Shown: in pieces, positions 25,914 through 34,705 of the stretch
Layout: each line of letters starts with the position of its first letter
Position numbering within the stretch: position 1 is the first letter of the stretch
Assembly (NCBI RefSeq): GCF_016107395.1
Contig: NZ_JAAIKO010000006.1
Coordinates: 306,558 to 370,557 of the forward strand
Direction of reading: 5' to 3'
Source of the DNA: Streptomyces fildesensis
GTDB taxonomy: Bacteria; Actinomycetota; Actinomycetes; Streptomycetales; Streptomycetaceae
Length of the DNA stretch: 64,000 nt
Translations under genes and position numbers: made by a program
The notes under the pieces: model-generated
The model's input: the letters and a program-made list of their open reading frames with translations, nothing else
What the model was told of the DNA's origin: nothing
The model's database searches: none

Positions 25914-26591
25914 TCATGGGGTTGCCGCGCCCGGGGAGATCAGGCCGGTCTCGTAGGCGAGGACGACGGCCTGGACCCGGTCGCGCAGCCCGAGTTTCGA
26001 CAGGATGCGCGCGACATGCGTCTTGACCGTGGTCGCGCTGAGGGTCAGCCGCTCGGCGAGCTCGGCGTTGCTCAGGCCGGTGGCGAGCAGGCGCAGCACT
26101 TCGAGCTCGCGTGGTGTGAGCCCTGACAGGTCGCGGTGGACGGCGGACCTGACCTCGTCGCGGTGGGCGAAACGCTCGATCAGCCGGCGGGTGATCGTCG
26201 GTGCGAGCAGCGCGTCGCCGGACTGCACCAGGCGTACCGAGGCCACCAGATGCTCGGGAGACACGTCCTTGAGCAGGAAGCCGCTGGCGCCCGCGGTGAG
26301 CGCGGCGTAGACGTAGTGGTCGAGGTCGTACGTGGTCAGGATGAGGATGCGGGTGCCGGCCGCGCCGTCGCCCAGGATCTGCCGGGTGGCTTCGAGGCCG
26401 TCCATCTGCGGCATCCGGATGTCCATCAGCACGACGTCGGGCCGGGTGCGCCGGACGGCCGAGATCGCTTCGGCGCCGTTGGCCGCCTCGGCCACCACCT
26501 CGATGCCGTCGGCGGCGAGGATCATCCGGAACCCGGTGCGCACCAGTGCCTGGTCGTCGGCGATGACGGCACGCAGGGGCTGCTGGCTCAT
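25914..26591 (-). CDS. NarL/FixJ response regulator
   Basis: 225 residues. Receiver domain with DD at 12-13, phosphorylation site Asp57 (LMDIRMP) and LTTYDLDHY/LLKDVSPEH; LuxR-type helix-turn-helix near the C-terminus (LTPRELEVLRLLATGLSNAELAERL pattern). It follows its sensor kinase by 16 bp. The divergently transcribed MacB/FtsX-type ABC pair on the other side of the kinase is its likely target. Confidence 0.93.
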   Translation of the reverse strand: MSQQPLRAVIADDQALVRTGFRMILAADGIEVVAEAANGAEAISAVRRTRPDVVLMDIRMPQMDGLEATRQILGDGAAGTRILILTTYDLDHYVYAALTAGASGFLLKDVSPEHLVASVRLVQSGDALLAPTITRRLIERFAHRDEVRSAVHRDLSGLTPRELEVLRLLATGLSNAELAERLTLSATTVKTHVARILSKLGLRDRVQAVVLAYETGLISPGAATP

Positions 26592-26607
26592 AGGGCTCTC
26601 CACGCGC

Positions 26608-27945
26608 TCATACGGCTCTCCACGGGACTCGGGCCTCGATCTTGTATCCGCCGCCGATTCTGCGCCCTGCCACGAGCGTTCCGCCATAGACCGCGAGCCG
26701 CTCCCGCAGACCGATCAGCCCGCGCCCGTTGCCGCCCTGCGCGTACGTCCCCTGCGTGCCGCCGGTGTCGGTGACCTCGATCTCCAGCCACGCGTCGTCG
26801 TGGCCTATGGTGACGGACGCCGTCGAGCCGGCGGCGTGCTTCATGGTGTTGGTCAGCGCCTCCTGGACGACGCGGTAGGCGGTCAGATCGACGCCGGGTG
26901 GCAGCGGCTCCGGCGGGGGAGACAGGGCGACGGTCACCGGCAGCCCGGCGGCGCGGACACGTCGGACGAGGTCGTCCAACTGGTCGAGTCCCGGCTGGGG
27001 TTCGAGCGCGTCGCCGGTGCTTTCCGAGTGTCCGGTGCCCGAGGCCGCGATGAGGCCCATGACATGGCGCAGTTCACTCATCGCGGCCCGGCCGCTCGCC
27101 TCGACCGCGAGCAGGGCCTCCTTCGACTGCTCGGGCGCCGTGTCCATGACCTTGCGCGCCGCCCCGGCCTGGATCACCATCACGCTGACGTTGTGGGTCA
27201 CCACATCGTGCAGTTCGCGGGCGATCCGGGAGCGCTCCTCGTCGATGGCCTCGCGCATCGCCTTCTCCTGTGCCACCTGCAGTTCGGCGAACCGCAGCTG
27301 GGTGGCTCTGAGCCGCAGCTGCCAGTAACGGACCACGCTCGCGATCAGCGCGACGACCAGCAGGACGAAGAGCCGGCCCGACCAGAACGGCAGTGCGGGG
27401 TCGGTGGTCCGGTCGAAGGTGGCGGCGAGCACCGCCGCGAGCGCGAAACTGCCCATCGTGGACGTCAGGTTGCGGCTGTGGACGAGGGCACTGCAGGCGG
27501 CGATGAGGCACACCACGAGGGTGAACCTGGTCGTGTAGTCAGGACCGGCCAGCGTCGCGCACATCACCACCCAGAAGACGGCGAGCGGAAACCGCCGGCG
27601 CGCCGCCAGCGGCAGCGCTGTCAGCGCCCCGAGGACGTAGGCCTGTATCGCCGGGTGGAACTCGGTGCCCGGCACGGGAGCACCGGGTGGGAAGGGCGGC
27701 CGTTCGGGCGGGAGGGGCCGGCCGGGCAGGGAGCCGGGGTCCAGCGCCGGATCGGGCCCTGCCGGCCAGCCGGCGTCGAAGTGCAGCCTGGACACCGCGA
27801 ACAGCACCAGCGCCGTGAGGGCCAGCGCGAGCGCGGCATCGGTGACGACAGCCCGCCTCGATAACCGGGGAGCCTGGCCGTCCGGGCGCAGCGCGTCGCG
27901 CACCTGCCGGCGCCATCCCTGTCGTTCATCCGTTTCCACCAGCAC
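26608..27945 (-). CDS. Sensor histidine kinase (HisKA_3)
   Basis: About 445 residues from GTG 27945 (GTG 27939 is equally possible; neither has a good ribosome-binding site). A membrane helix near residue 30 is followed by a Pro-rich extracytoplasmic loop (PDPALDPGSLPGRPLPPERPP), four further helices, a coiled coil (LRFAELQVAQEKAMREAIDEE) and the H box RSRIARELHDVVTHNVSV. The HATPase domain has YRVVQEALTNTMKHA and GNGRGLIGLRERL. Extracytoplasmic-loop kinases beside FtsX/MacB-type transporters often sense cell-envelope antibiotics. Confidence 0.88.
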   Translation of the reverse strand: MLVETDERQGWRRQVRDALRPDGQAPRLSRRAVVTDAALALALTALVLFAVSRLHFDAGWPAGPDPALDPGSLPGRPLPPERPPFPPGAPVPGTEFHPAIQAYVLGALTALPLAARRRFPLAVFWVVMCATLAGPDYTTRFTLVVCLIAACSALVHSRNLTSTMGSFALAAVLAATFDRTTDPALPFWSGRLFVLLVVALIASVVRYWQLRLRATQLRFAELQVAQEKAMREAIDEERSRIARELHDVVTHNVSVMVIQAGAARKVMDTAPEQSKEALLAVEASGRAAMSELRHVMGLIAASGTGHSESTGDALEPQPGLDQLDDLVRRVRAAGLPVTVALSPPPEPLPPGVDLTAYRVVQEALTNTMKHAAGSTASVTIGHDDAWLEIEVTDTGGTQGTYAQGGNGRGLIGLRERLAVYGGTLVAGRRIGGGYKIEARVPWRAV

Positions 27946-28181
27946 ATTGTCGGCGCCGCCCGCCCTGGGCACATCGGCCTCAGCGATCAGGGCTCCGGCC
28001 GTGCGGAGTACTTCGCAAGGATGACGCCGCGGCCGGGTCCTCCTCGTGGGCGACCCGATGTCGGTGCACCGGCCGACGCGCCTCCGCAGCGGGCGCACCT
28101 AGCTTCGGTCCTGCCAGCGGGCCGCCCGGGGGAGTCCCCCCCGAGGACGCGGCCGTTGCGACCGGAAGGACCGACACCCCC

Positions 28182-28880
28182 ATGGGGAACGTGATCGAAC
28201 TGCGTGGCGCCGTCAAACGCTACGACAACGCGGACGGGCCCGCGCTCGGCCCGCTGACGCTCACCGTCGAAGAGGGTGAGGCCGTCGCCGTCACCGGGCC
28301 GTCGGGCAGCGGCAAGTCCACGCTGCTGAACCTGGTGGCCGGGCTGGACAAGCCGACGGAGGGCACCGTGACCGTCGGCGGCACACGGATAGACAACCTC
28401 GGGGAGGGCGGGCTGGCGCGCTTCCGCCGCGAGCGCATCGGGATCGTGTTCCAGTTCTTCAATCTGCTGGACGACCTCACCGTCCTGGACAACATCGTGC
28501 TGCCGGCCCAACTGGCGGGTACGGCCCGGGGCAAGGCGGCGACCCGCGCGCACGAACTGTTGGAGACCCTCGGCATCGACCAGCACGCCCGGGCCTACCC
28601 GGGCCGGCTGTCCGGAGGCGAACGCCAGCGCGTCGCGGTCGCGCGGGCGCTGATCAACCGCCCGGCGCTGCTGCTCGCCGACGAACCGACGGGTGCGCTG
28701 GACATGGCGTCCGGGCGCGACGTCCGTGAACTGCTGATCGATCTGCACCGGGGCGGGCAGACCATCGTGCTGGTCACCCACGACCTCGATCTCGCCGAAT
28801 CGTGCGCGGGCCGGACCGTCCATCTGGTCGACGGGCATGTCGCCCTCGACCGGAACAGCGGCGCGGGGGCCGTCCGATGA
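28182..28880 (+). CDS. ABC transporter ATP-binding protein (MacB/LolD type)
   Basis: 232 residues. Walker A GPSGSGKST near 42, Q-loop VFQFFNLL near 92, signature LSGGERQRVAVARAL near 144, Walker B LLLADEPTGALD near 165, H-loop VTHD. This is the mechanotransmission group that works with an FtsX-like permease. The divergent two-component system is 237 bp away. Stop overlaps the permease ATG. Confidence 0.93.
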   Translation: MGNVIELRGAVKRYDNADGPALGPLTLTVEEGEAVAVTGPSGSGKSTLLNLVAGLDKPTEGTVTVGGTRIDNLGEGGLARFRRERIGIVFQFFNLLDDLTVLDNIVLPAQLAGTARGKAATRAHELLETLGIDQHARAYPGRLSGGERQRVAVARALINRPALLLADEPTGALDMASGRDVRELLIDLHRGGQTIVLVTHDLDLAESCAGRTVHLVDGHVALDRNSGAGAVR

Positions 28881-31273
28881 GCGCACTGGGCAAGGTGGTG
28901 CGCGCCGGCGTCGGACGGCGCCGGGTCCAGACCCTGGTGATGATGCTGACCACGATGATGGCGGTCACCGCGTCGGTACTGGCCGGCGGGCTGCTCGTAG
29001 CGTCGCAGGCGCCGTTCGACCATGCCTTCGCCCGCCAGAACGGCGCACACCTGACCGCGCAGTTCGACGCGGCGAAGGCCACCGCAGCACAGGTCACGGC
29101 CACCGCGCACGTCGCCGGCGTGACGGCCGCCGGCGGCCCGTATCCCGTCCTCTCGCTGCGCCCGCACATCGGCGAGAACGGTTCCGGGATGCCGCCGGGC
29201 GGCCGGATGCCGGAGCTGACGTTCGTCGGTCGTGCGGACGCCGGCGGGGCGGTCGACGACCTCGACCTCGTCGACGGCAGATGGGCGACCGGGCTGGGGG
29301 AGACCGTGCTGCGCACCCTCGACTCGCCGTTCGGCGTGGGCGACCGGATGACCTTCCCCGAGCTGCCGGGCAGTCCGACGCTGACCGTGGTCGGGCTGGC
29401 CACCTCGGTGGGCGACAGCGCCGAGGCGTGGGTGTCGCCGGCGCAGCTCACGCAGCTGACCGCACTCGGAGCCCGGCTCGAATACCAGATGCTCTACCGC
29501 TTCACGAAGGCCGCCACGGACGCCCAGATCAGCGCCGATCGTGCCGCGGTCGCCGCCGCGGTGCCACCGGGATCGATGACCGCGGCGGCGTCGTATCTGA
29601 CGATCAAACTGGCCGCGGACAGGACGTCGGCGACGTTCGTGCCGTTCGTGGTCGCCTTCGGTGTGCTCGGTCTGTTCATGTCGGTCCTGATCATCGGGAT
29701 CGTGGTCAGCGGCGCGGTCGGCGCCGCCACCCGGCGGATCGGCATCCTGAAGTCCCTGGGCTTCACTCCGGGCCAGGTCGTGCGTGCCTATATCGGCCAG
29801 GCACTGATCCCCACGACGGTCGGTGCCGCGCTGGGCGTCGTCCTCGGCAATCTGCTGGCGATCCCGGTCATGAGCATCGAGGGCAGCGCCTACGGCACCG
29901 GGACCATGACGGTCGCCCCGTGGATCGACATCGCCGTGCCCGCCGTCGCCCTCGCCGCGGTCGTCGCCACCGCGCTGGCCCCCGCCCAGCGTGCCGGGCG
30001 GCTGCGTACGGTCGAGGCGATCGCCGTCGGCCGGGCCCCGCGGGCCGGGCGCGGGCGGGTGGTCCGGCAGCTGCTCGGCCGGCTGCCGCTGCCGCGTCCG
30101 GTGAGCCTGGGCCTGGCCAACCCCTTCGCCCGTCCCGGGCGGTCGGGCACGATGGCCGCGGCCGTGATCTTCGGAACGGTCGGAGTCACTTTCGGCGTCG
30201 GGCTCGCCCTGTCGCTCAACGGCATCGAGAGCGGCCTCAACCAGCGAACGGCCGGCGACGTCCTCGTCCGGACCATGGGTGCGCCCCCCGACGACGCCGG
30301 AGGGGACGCGGGACCGAACAGGGCCGGGAACGGGCCTCCGGCCCTGGCCGATCCCGCCGCGATCGCCGCGAAGATCGGCGCGCAATCGGGGACCCGGCGA
30401 TATTTCAGCACCGGTGAGACCAAGGTCGGCGTCGCGGGGCTCGCCGGCCGGACGACCGTGATCTCGTACCAGGGCGCCTCGTCCTGGGGCTCGTACCGGA
30501 TGATCTCCGGATCCTGGTTCGACGGCCGCGGCCAGGCGGTCGTCCCGTCCGGCTTCCTCAACGCCACCGGGACCCACGTCGGGGACACCATCACCCTGAC
30601 CGACAAGGGCCGCAACGCCCCGGTACGGATCGTCGGCGAGGCCCTCGACCTGCGGGACGAAGGGATGAGCATCCTGACCGACAACGCGTCCCTGGCCGGA
30701 CTCGGCGCCGTCGTCGCCCCGGAGTCGGTCGAGTTCCACATCGACCTCGCGCCGGGTACCGACCCGCAGGGCTATCTGCGATCGCTCAACACCGCCCTGA
30801 AGCCGCTGGGCATCACCGCCGTACGCAACTCCACACAGACGAGCAGCACGGTGATCGCCATGGACACGCTGGCCGCGATGCTCACCCTGATGCTGGTCGC
30901 GGTGGCGGGCTTGGGCGTACTGAACACGGTCGTCCTCGACACCCGCGAACGCGTCCATGACTTCGGGGTGTTCAAGGCGCTCGGCATGTCGCCGAGGCAG
31001 ACGATCACGATGGTCATCACCTCGGTCGCCGGGATCGGACTCGTCGCCGGTGTGGCCGGGGTCCCGATCGGCATCGCGCTGCACGACTACGTGCTGCCGG
31101 TGATGGGTGACGCCGCCGGTACGAGGTTCCCGGCGCAGGACCTCGCGGTCTACCACCTTCCCGTGCTGGTCCCGCTCCTCCTGGGCGGACTGGTCATCGC
31201 GACCGCGGGCGCACTTCTCCCCGCCGGATGGGCGGCCGGGACCCGCACCGCGACGGCGCTGCGCACCGAGTAG
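28877..31273 (+). CDS. FtsX-family ABC permease
   Basis: 798 residues. Layout of a ten-helix duplicated FtsX protein: N-terminal membrane helix (20-45), large extracytoplasmic domain (50-265), three helices (270-395), a fourth after LGLANPFARPGRSGTMAAA (about 415), a second extracytoplasmic domain (440-660) and three final helices. Actinobacterial pairs of this type respond to peptide antibiotics or move lipoproteins. It is translationally coupled (ATGA) to its ATPase. Substrate unknown. Confidence 0.88.
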   Translation: MSALGKVVRAGVGRRRVQTLVMMLTTMMAVTASVLAGGLLVASQAPFDHAFARQNGAHLTAQFDAAKATAAQVTATAHVAGVTAAGGPYPVLSLRPHIGENGSGMPPGGRMPELTFVGRADAGGAVDDLDLVDGRWATGLGETVLRTLDSPFGVGDRMTFPELPGSPTLTVVGLATSVGDSAEAWVSPAQLTQLTALGARLEYQMLYRFTKAATDAQISADRAAVAAAVPPGSMTAAASYLTIKLAADRTSATFVPFVVAFGVLGLFMSVLIIGIVVSGAVGAATRRIGILKSLGFTPGQVVRAYIGQALIPTTVGAALGVVLGNLLAIPVMSIEGSAYGTGTMTVAPWIDIAVPAVALAAVVATALAPAQRAGRLRTVEAIAVGRAPRAGRGRVVRQLLGRLPLPRPVSLGLANPFARPGRSGTMAAAVIFGTVGVTFGVGLALSLNGIESGLNQRTAGDVLVRTMGAPPDDAGGDAGPNRAGNGPPALADPAAIAAKIGAQSGTRRYFSTGETKVGVAGLAGRTTVISYQGASSWGSYRMISGSWFDGRGQAVVPSGFLNATGTHVGDTITLTDKGRNAPVRIVGEALDLRDEGMSILTDNASLAGLGAVVAPESVEFHIDLAPGTDPQGYLRSLNTALKPLGITAVRNSTQTSSTVIAMDTLAAMLTLMLVAVAGLGVLNTVVLDTRERVHDFGVFKALGMSPRQTITMVITSVAGIGLVAGVAGVPIGIALHDYVLPVMGDAAGTRFPAQDLAVYHLPVLVPLLLGGLVIATAGALLPAGWAAGTRTATALRTE

Positions 31274-31334
31274 CCGGCTACGGGCGGGAGGATCCGGAAC
31301 GCCGTGTCGTCCCTCCGGGACGGGCCGGGTCGGC

Positions 31335-31357
31335 GGGGCCCTGGCGGGGAGGGCCCC
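31335..31357 (+). terminator. Terminator hairpin after FtsX permease
   Basis: A perfect 8-bp stem GGGGCCCT/AGGGCCCC with a seven-base loop, 60 bp past the permease stop, in GC-rich surroundings with further GGCCGG palindromes. Confidence 0.55.
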
Positions 31358-31417
31358 GGCCGGCCGGCCGTATGCGCCGTGCTCAGCGGGTGGCGGAACA
31401 CCTGACATCATCAGGGG

Positions 31418-32110
31418 ATGGAACGCGTTATTGGAGCATGTGACGGAGCCGCCAAGGGGAACCCGGGCCCGGCGGCGTGGGCCTTCGTGGTCGCGGACGC
31501 CCAGGGACGGCCGCAGCGCTGGCAGGCGGGGCCGCTGGGACACTCGACGAACAACGTCGGTGAGCTGACGGCACTGGAGCAGCTGCTGACCGCGACGGAT
31601 CCGGCCGTGCCCCTGGAGGTCCGGCTGGACTCCACCTATACCCGTGACGCCGCAACCAAGTGGCTGGTCGCCTGGAAGAAGAACGGCTGGAAGACGGCCG
31701 CCGGGAAGCCGGTGGCGAACCGGGAGATCATTCAGCGCATCGACGCCCTGCTGGCCGGCCGCGACGTCGAATTCGTGTACGTTCCCGCGCACCAGGTGAA
31801 CGGTGATCCGCTCAACGCGATCGCCGACAAAGCCGCCAGCGACGCCGCGATCAGCCAGCAGCCGAGCAGCGGAACCGGCGCCGAACTCCCCGTGCCGGAT
31901 GCCGTGACCCAGGCCCCGGACGGCGCTCGCTCCGGTCGCAAGGCCGCCGCGTCGAAGCCGCGGACCGGCAAGGCCTCGTCCGGCACGATCGAGGCGAGGT
32001 ACCCCGGACGGTGCCACTGCTCCGGCTCCTACGCCAAGGGCGAGTTGATCGCCAAGGTGGCGGGCGGCTGGGGTCACGCCGCCTGCGCGGAGGCGGCGGG
32101 CAGAAGCTGA
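31418..32110 (+). CDS. rnhA: Ribonuclease HI with C-terminal Cys/His extension
   Basis: 230 residues. RNase H fold at 1-145 with catalytic residues Asp9 (CDGAAKGNPG), Glu49 (NNVGELTALEQ), Asp71 (RLDSTY) and Asp137 (NAIADKAA). It cleaves RNA in RNA-DNA hybrids. A charged linker (150-190) leads to an extra C-terminal domain, RYPGRCHCSGSYAKGE...GWGHAACAE, whose spaced Cys/Cys/His/Cys could bind zinc or nucleic acid; ordinary RNase HI ends near residue 155. Monocistronic, with little space to the terminator upstream. Confidence 0.9.
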   Translation: MERVIGACDGAAKGNPGPAAWAFVVADAQGRPQRWQAGPLGHSTNNVGELTALEQLLTATDPAVPLEVRLDSTYTRDAATKWLVAWKKNGWKTAAGKPVANREIIQRIDALLAGRDVEFVYVPAHQVNGDPLNAIADKAASDAAISQQPSSGTGAELPVPDAVTQAPDGARSGRKAAASKPRTGKASSGTIEARYPGRCHCSGSYAKGELIAKVAGGWGHAACAEAAGRS

Positions 32111-32133
32111 GCGCGGCGGGGCTCACCGGGACG

Positions 32134-33384
32134 TCACGCGGACCCGATGTTCACCACGCGTGCCCAGTCGGGCGGAGAGCCCGGTACATAGTCGGGATCG
32201 TCCTGCCGGGCCCAGGACCGGGCTGAACGCTGCCGGGGGAACAGACCCACTACCGTCCGGCACGGCGGCCGTGAGCTCGGCCAGGGTGTCTGCCCGTCGG
32301 TCAGGACCACGATGACGTCCGGCCGGGACTGCGCCCGGAGCGCCTTGGCGAAGCCCGAGCGCAGATCCGTCCCCCCGCCGCCCATCAGCGGGATTCCCTC
32401 GCCCTGGCAGAGCGGGTGCACGATGCGGGCCGCCGCGTCGCACGGCACCACGGTGATCAGGTCACGACGGCCGCCCACGGCACGGGAGATGGCGGCGACC
32501 TCGAGGAGCGCGCTGCCCAGCTCGGCGTCACTGACCGAACCGGACGTGTCGATGACCACGGAGACCCGGGGCGGTCTGCACCGGAGGCTCGGCAGCACGG
32601 TGCCGGGCACCCCGGCCGAGCGCCGCGACGGCCGGCCGTAGCTGTAGTCCTCGCCCGCGCCGGAACTGGAGGCGGCCGAGCGGACCGCCGCGCCCAGCAA
32701 CTCCCGCCACGGCTGCGGCGGGTGGAACACCTCCTCCGCCCACCGTTTCCACCCCTTCGGGGCGTTCCCCGGACGGCCGTTGATGCCCTCCGCCACCCGG
32801 AACCGGACCGCGTCCCGCTCCTGCTCGCTGAGTCCGTGCGCGCCGTCCGGTCCCAGGTCCCACTCCCGGTCCAGCCCGTCGGCGCCACTGCCGCAGTCCA
32901 GCCAGGCCGCGGCCAGGGTGAGCGGCCCGAGGCTGAACCGGGGCAGATAGTCCTCCATGAGCTTGCCTTCCGGCAGCCCCAAGGAGACCGGTTCGACAGC
33001 ACCTTCGGGCCGGACCAGTCCGTCACCGAACGCGTCGTCGTTGATCTCGCAGTCCGCGGCGATGTTCATCCGCAGCCGTTCCCCCGGGCCGGTGAGTCCC
33101 TGTTCCCGCGCGACCCGGTCGCTGCGCCCGTGGTGGTCGCGCAGGAGGTGCGAGACCTCGTGCACCCATACCCCTGCCAGCTCCTCCACCGGCGTCCGGT
33201 CCACGAATCCCGGCGAGACGTAGCACCGCCAGTGCCGGTCGACGGCCATGGTCGGTACCCGTTGCGACTCGACGGGGTGCAGGGCGAACAGGGCGGTCGC
33301 CAGGTACGGCCGGGCCCGGGCGGCGTGCAGCCGGGCCGTGAAGAGCTTGTCGAGGTCCAGGGTCCCCGCTGTGTCCGGGATCAT
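32134..33384 (-). CDS. DUF2201 protein: metallopeptidase-like plus vWA-like domains
   Basis: 416 residues. The N-terminal half carries a zincin-type motif HEVSHLLRDHH near 75-85 followed by MNIAADCEINDD, a second conserved metal-ligand region. The C-terminal half is a vWA-like domain with SVVIDTSGSVSD near 275, GGGTDLRSGFAKAL and VVLTDGQTPWP. This is the DUF2201 architecture, regularly encoded beside a MoxR AAA+ ATPase, where the pair is thought to remodel protein complexes or insert metals. Start overlaps the MoxR stop (ATGA). Confidence 0.85.
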   Translation of the reverse strand: MIPDTAGTLDLDKLFTARLHAARARPYLATALFALHPVESQRVPTMAVDRHWRCYVSPGFVDRTPVEELAGVWVHEVSHLLRDHHGRSDRVAREQGLTGPGERLRMNIAADCEINDDAFGDGLVRPEGAVEPVSLGLPEGKLMEDYLPRFSLGPLTLAAAWLDCGSGADGLDREWDLGPDGAHGLSEQERDAVRFRVAEGINGRPGNAPKGWKRWAEEVFHPPQPWRELLGAAVRSAASSSGAGEDYSYGRPSRRSAGVPGTVLPSLRCRPPRVSVVIDTSGSVSDAELGSALLEVAAISRAVGGRRDLITVVPCDAAARIVHPLCQGEGIPLMGGGGTDLRSGFAKALRAQSRPDVIVVLTDGQTPWPSSRPPCRTVVGLFPRQRSARSWARQDDPDYVPGSPPDWARVVNIGSA

Positions 33385-34643
33385 CGGCCTGCCTTCGTGG
33401 TGACCGAGGCCCGGGCCGCCGCCTGGTCCGCCCGCCGGGACATGGTCACCGCTCCGGCGAGCCCCTCGATCGACGCCGGAACGTCCCAGTCCGCGCGGCG
33501 CAGCGACGCGAGGGTGGTCGCGGGGACGACCACCAGGTCCGGGGCCCCGGTCTCCACCGCCCGGGCCAGGAGCTCCCATGCCGCGTTCCAGCGGGACTTC
33601 TCGGGACGCTTGCGGACCGCGTCCACCACACCGTCGAGCACGGCCTGACGCAGATCCCCCCGCTCGGGCAGCACGGCACTCGCGGGGTCGGCGAGCAGCG
33701 TCTCGGGGTCCGGGAGGTCCATCCGGTCCAGGCTCGCCAGCAGCTCCAGCCCCGGACCGTCTCCCACGGTGCCTCTGACCAGCAGGGAGAGCACCTCCCG
33801 GGAGGAGCCGGCCGCGGTCGCGAAGGCGATGAGGCACAGCGTCATCTCCCAGCTCCGGGGAGACGGCCAGGCACCGCCGCGGCGCGTCTCACTGCTGGGC
33901 AGCCGGTGCACGAGCGCGGGGCGGACGGACAGCAGCCCGCACACCGCGCGACGGGCGAAGTCCACCGCCACCGGCAGCCTGTCCGGGTCGAGCAGCGGCA
34001 GGGTCGCCCGGGGCCAGGTCCCGCCCAGGCCGCGCACCACGACCTCGTGGTCGTGCGTCCACTGAAGGTGGACGAAACGGTTGGCCAGCGGCGGGCTCAG
34101 CTCCCAGCCGTCGGCGGCCGAGGAGCGCGGGTTGGCGGCGGCCACGATCCGGACCCCGGGAGGCAGTTGCAGGGAGCCGATCCGCCGTTCCAGCACCAGG
34201 CGGAGCAGCGCGGCCTGGACGGCCGGCGGCGCGGTGGACAGTTCGTCCAGGAACAGCAGCCCCCGACCGGCCCGTACCAGCCGCACGGCCCAGTCCGGCG
34301 GGGCCATCGGGACCCCCTGCTCCGCGGGATCGTCTCCGATGACCGGCAGGCCGGAGAAGTCCGACGGCTCGTGCACGCTGGCGATCACCGTGGTCAGTGG
34401 CAGGTCCAGAGCCGCGGCGAGCTGCGTGAGAGCCGCGGTCTTGCCGATACCCGGCTCGCCCCACAGGAGGACGGGCAGGTCGGCGGCGACAGCAAGGGTC
34501 AGGGCCTCCAGTTGGTTGTCGGGGCGCGGTTCGGTCGTCGCGTTGCGCAGCAACGTCAGCAGGTCGCCGGCGACATCGAGTTGGGGGGCGCGAACCGGGT
34601 CGGAAAGGGTGTCGGGGGCAGCGAACGGAGTGCATGTGGGCAT
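33381..34643 (-). CDS. MoxR-like AAA+ ATPase
   Basis: 420 residues. Walker A GEPGIGKT at 62-69, Walker B LLFLDELS near 129, sensor 1 AAANPRSSAADGWELSPPLANRF near 165, arginine-finger region after it. These ATPases act as chaperones that load metals or assemble complexes with vWA partners. AAGGTGAT precedes the ATG. It is the middle gene of a three-gene operon with an uncharacterised protein upstream and the DUF2201 protein downstream. Confidence 0.9.
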   Translation of the reverse strand: MPTCTPFAAPDTLSDPVRAPQLDVAGDLLTLLRNATTEPRPDNQLEALTLAVAADLPVLLWGEPGIGKTAALTQLAAALDLPLTTVIASVHEPSDFSGLPVIGDDPAEQGVPMAPPDWAVRLVRAGRGLLFLDELSTAPPAVQAALLRLVLERRIGSLQLPPGVRIVAAANPRSSAADGWELSPPLANRFVHLQWTHDHEVVVRGLGGTWPRATLPLLDPDRLPVAVDFARRAVCGLLSVRPALVHRLPSSETRRGGAWPSPRSWEMTLCLIAFATAAGSSREVLSLLVRGTVGDGPGLELLASLDRMDLPDPETLLADPASAVLPERGDLRQAVLDGVVDAVRKRPEKSRWNAAWELLARAVETGAPDLVVVPATTLASLRRADWDVPASIEGLAGAVTMSRRADQAAARASVTTKAGR

Positions 34644-34705
34644 GTTTGATCACCTTTGGGTTCGTGAGGGGTCGAGCGGGGGGCAGGGGAGGGCGATCCC
34701 CGAGG

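Noticed and set aside
28595..32077. An 1160-codon open frame on the minus strand
   Set aside because: Shadow of the FtsX permease and its ATPase; long antisense frames are routine in DNA of this GC content.
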